From assembly GCA_028456385.1 (NCBI GenBank), contig JALNQF010000086.1, forward strand, positions 113,374-177,373: DNA of 64,000 nucleotides, read 5' to 3'. This DNA comes from Ophiosphaerella korrae (Eukaryota; Ascomycota; Dothideomycetes; Pleosporales; Phaeosphaeriaceae). A program made the position numbers and the translations under genes. Below the pieces are notes generated by a model that was given only the letters and a program-made list of their open reading frames with translations, had not been told where the DNA came from and searched no databases. Positions 62,501 to 64,000 of this stretch are shown piece after piece. How positions within the stretch are numbered: the first letter of the stretch is position 1; every line of letters begins with the position of its first letter.

Positions 62501-64000
62501 AGACAAAATATAAGATAGATTACGAAGAGCAAGAATTTTTACAAAACTAGATATTTAGAACGCGTACTACTAGATTAGAATTAAAAAAGGAGATAAATAG
62601 AAGATAGCGTTTAGAATATAGTATAGACTATACAAATATCTAGTTATGCTATTTAGCTTAATAAACGCACTAGTAGTATTCTAAGAAAGGATTAATATAG
62701 TACTAAGAGAGTACTTAGACGTATTTACATTTATATACCTAGATAACATCCTTATATTTTTAGAAATAGAAGAAGAACACGTATAATACGTATATAAAGT
62801 ACTAGAGAAACTAGTAGAAAATAAACTATTCCTAAAAATAAGAAAATGCGAATTTTATATAAAGGAAATAGACTTCCTTAGATTTATTATTAAACTAGGA
62901 AAAATTAAGATTAACTTAGAGAAGATTAGATTAATTAACGAATAGCTAATACTAAAAAACCTAAAAGAGGTATAATAATTTTATAGGTTAGCTAACTTTT
63001 ATAGAAAGTTAATAATAGGATAGTTAGAAAATATAGAACTAATAACTAGACTTATAAAAAAGGATACACTATTTAAGTAGATAAGAGAATATAATAAAGT
63101 ATTTAAGAAAATTAAAAGAAAGTTTATAGAAAACCTAGTTATTAGAATATACAATCTAGACCTACTAGTAGTAGTAAAGACAGACGCGTCTAACTTAGTC
63201 TATAGAATAGCACTAATATAAGAAGATCTAGAAACTAATAAGGAGTATTTAGTTAAATACTTTTCTAAGAAAATAAAGCTAGTAGAGCTTAACTATCTAA
63301 TCTACAACAAAGAGATGCTAGTAATATACAAAGTATTTAAGTAATAGAGAGTATATTTACAAAGAGTAAAATACTAGATAAAGGTCTATATAGACTATAA
63401 GAACCTTATAGGATTTATAATAAATAAAGAACTATTATAACGCTATATAAGATAGTAAGAGTTTCTATTAATATTTAATATAGAAATAATATATACAAAA
63501 GGGAAAGATAACTAATTTATAGACGCTCTTAGTAGAAGACTAGACTTATAAGAAGAAGTAAGCGCTACTAGTATAGTTCTAATTAAGAATAAAGAAGGAT
63601 ATTTAGTCCTAAATACACCTAAAATAGCTACAACACTTAAAAGAAAGAGTAGCAAGCTAGACAAATAGATTTAGAAAGAAATAAGAAAAGCCCCTAAAGA
63701 AATAGAAAAACTTAAGATAAAAGAAAGTCTTGCAAAAGCCTATAGAAGAACGTATATTCTAAGAAGAATATAAAGAGAATTTATACGATAGTTCTATAAA
63801 CTACTAGTATATAGATATTAAGGAATTAACAAAATACTAGATAGACTACTAAGAGATTACTATATCCTAAGAGTAAGATAACTAGTAATAGAAGTACTAC
63901 AAGATTATATAGAATACTAAAGGAATAAGTATAGTAGGTATACACTATATAGAAAGTTATAACTAGTAGAAGTACTAGAATAACTATAGAGAGTTATTAC
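59085..64000 (+). mobile_element. Chromodomain Ty3/Gypsy retrotransposon, copy C (truncated by window end)
   Basis: Third copy of the same family, plus orientation, collinear with copy A (offset 36674 bases). It contains the 5' LTR, Gag, zinc-knuckle relics (about 60.50-60.63 kb), protease, RT with YLDN near 62.74 kb, RNase H (about 63.16-63.5 kb) and the start of integrase (about 63.77 kb on). The rest of integrase, the chromodomain and the 3' LTR lie beyond the window. RIP stops interrupt every domain. Target duplication cannot be checked. Confidence 0.93.

Larger units (their letters stand above)
14472..64000 (+). mobile_element. Candidate RIP-degraded Starship giant transposon (left part; right end not in window)
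   Basis: Proposed from architecture. A DUF3435 recombinase-like gene sits at the border with normal DNA and is transcribed inward. Accessory fossils follow: F-box/ankyrin, FunK1 kinase, a second kinase, an unknown coiled-coil gene and a DUF3723 gene, DUF3723 being a recurrent Starship cargo domain. Three Gypsy insertions split it; removing A and B leaves about 35 kb of putative element body in the window. Terminal repeats, target duplication and the right border are not visible, and an ordinary RIP island made of assorted repeats is a real alternative. Confidence 0.4.
14600..64000. other. AT-rich RIP island
   Basis: From about 14.6 kb onward CpA and TpG become very rare, TpA is abundant, CpG is partly retained, and open frames longer than about 75 codons vanish. 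Copies of the same repeat differ almost only by C/T and G/A transitions. Stops in recognisable frames are TAA or TAG where Gln or Trp codons are expected. This is the pattern of repeat-induced point mutation acting on both strands. Confidence 0.95.

Overview
The window is from a filamentous ascomycete, most likely a dothideomycete of the Pleosporales type. Four things support this: short GT-AG introns of 47-95 nt, Pleosporales-style protein families, Ty3/Gypsy retrotransposons, and extreme repeat-induced point mutation (RIP). The species cannot be named from the sequence.

The window has two very different halves. Positions 1 to about 14.5 kb have ordinary base composition and hold intact genes: (i) a seven-exon meiotic helicase of the HFM1/MER3 family (99-5121, +); (ii) a convergent single-exon basic, probably nuclear protein of unknown function (5984-7243, -); (iii) a two-exon small secreted cysteine-containing protein, possibly Alt a 1-like (9092-9699, -); (iv) a five-exon, 658-residue membrane protein with a large glycosylatable outer domain (10590-12845, -). 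About 1.6 kb of gene-free sequence follows and contains a 356-bp unit bounded by 45-bp imperfect inverted repeats.

From about 14.6 kb to the end the DNA is an AT-rich RIP island. CpA/TpG are almost gone, CpG is partly spared, and nearly every reading frame is cut by TAA/TAG where CAA, CAG or TGG once stood. Reading through those stops recovers recognisable fossils: a DUF3435 (FluG-domain) tyrosine-recombinase-like gene at the extreme left edge and pointing inward (14472 to about 16.4 kb), an F-box/ankyrin gene (-), a FunK1 fungal kinase (-), a long coiled-coil gene of unknown function (-), a second protein kinase (-), and a DUF3723 gene (+). Three copies of one chromodomain-bearing Gypsy element lie in the island. 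Copies A (+) and B (-) are complete, each exactly 7069 bp with 461-bp LTRs and its own 5-bp target duplication. Copy C (+) runs off the window end.

The layout, with a DUF3435 gene at the border facing inward followed by accessory cargo including DUF3723, is that of a Starship giant transposon. The main hypothesis is therefore a RIP-killed Starship whose left edge lies near 13.7-14.5 kb, later invaded by Gypsy elements. The right edge is outside the window, so this is an inference. The secreted-protein and membrane-protein genes sit within 5 kb of the RIP border, a setting in which fungal effectors are often found.
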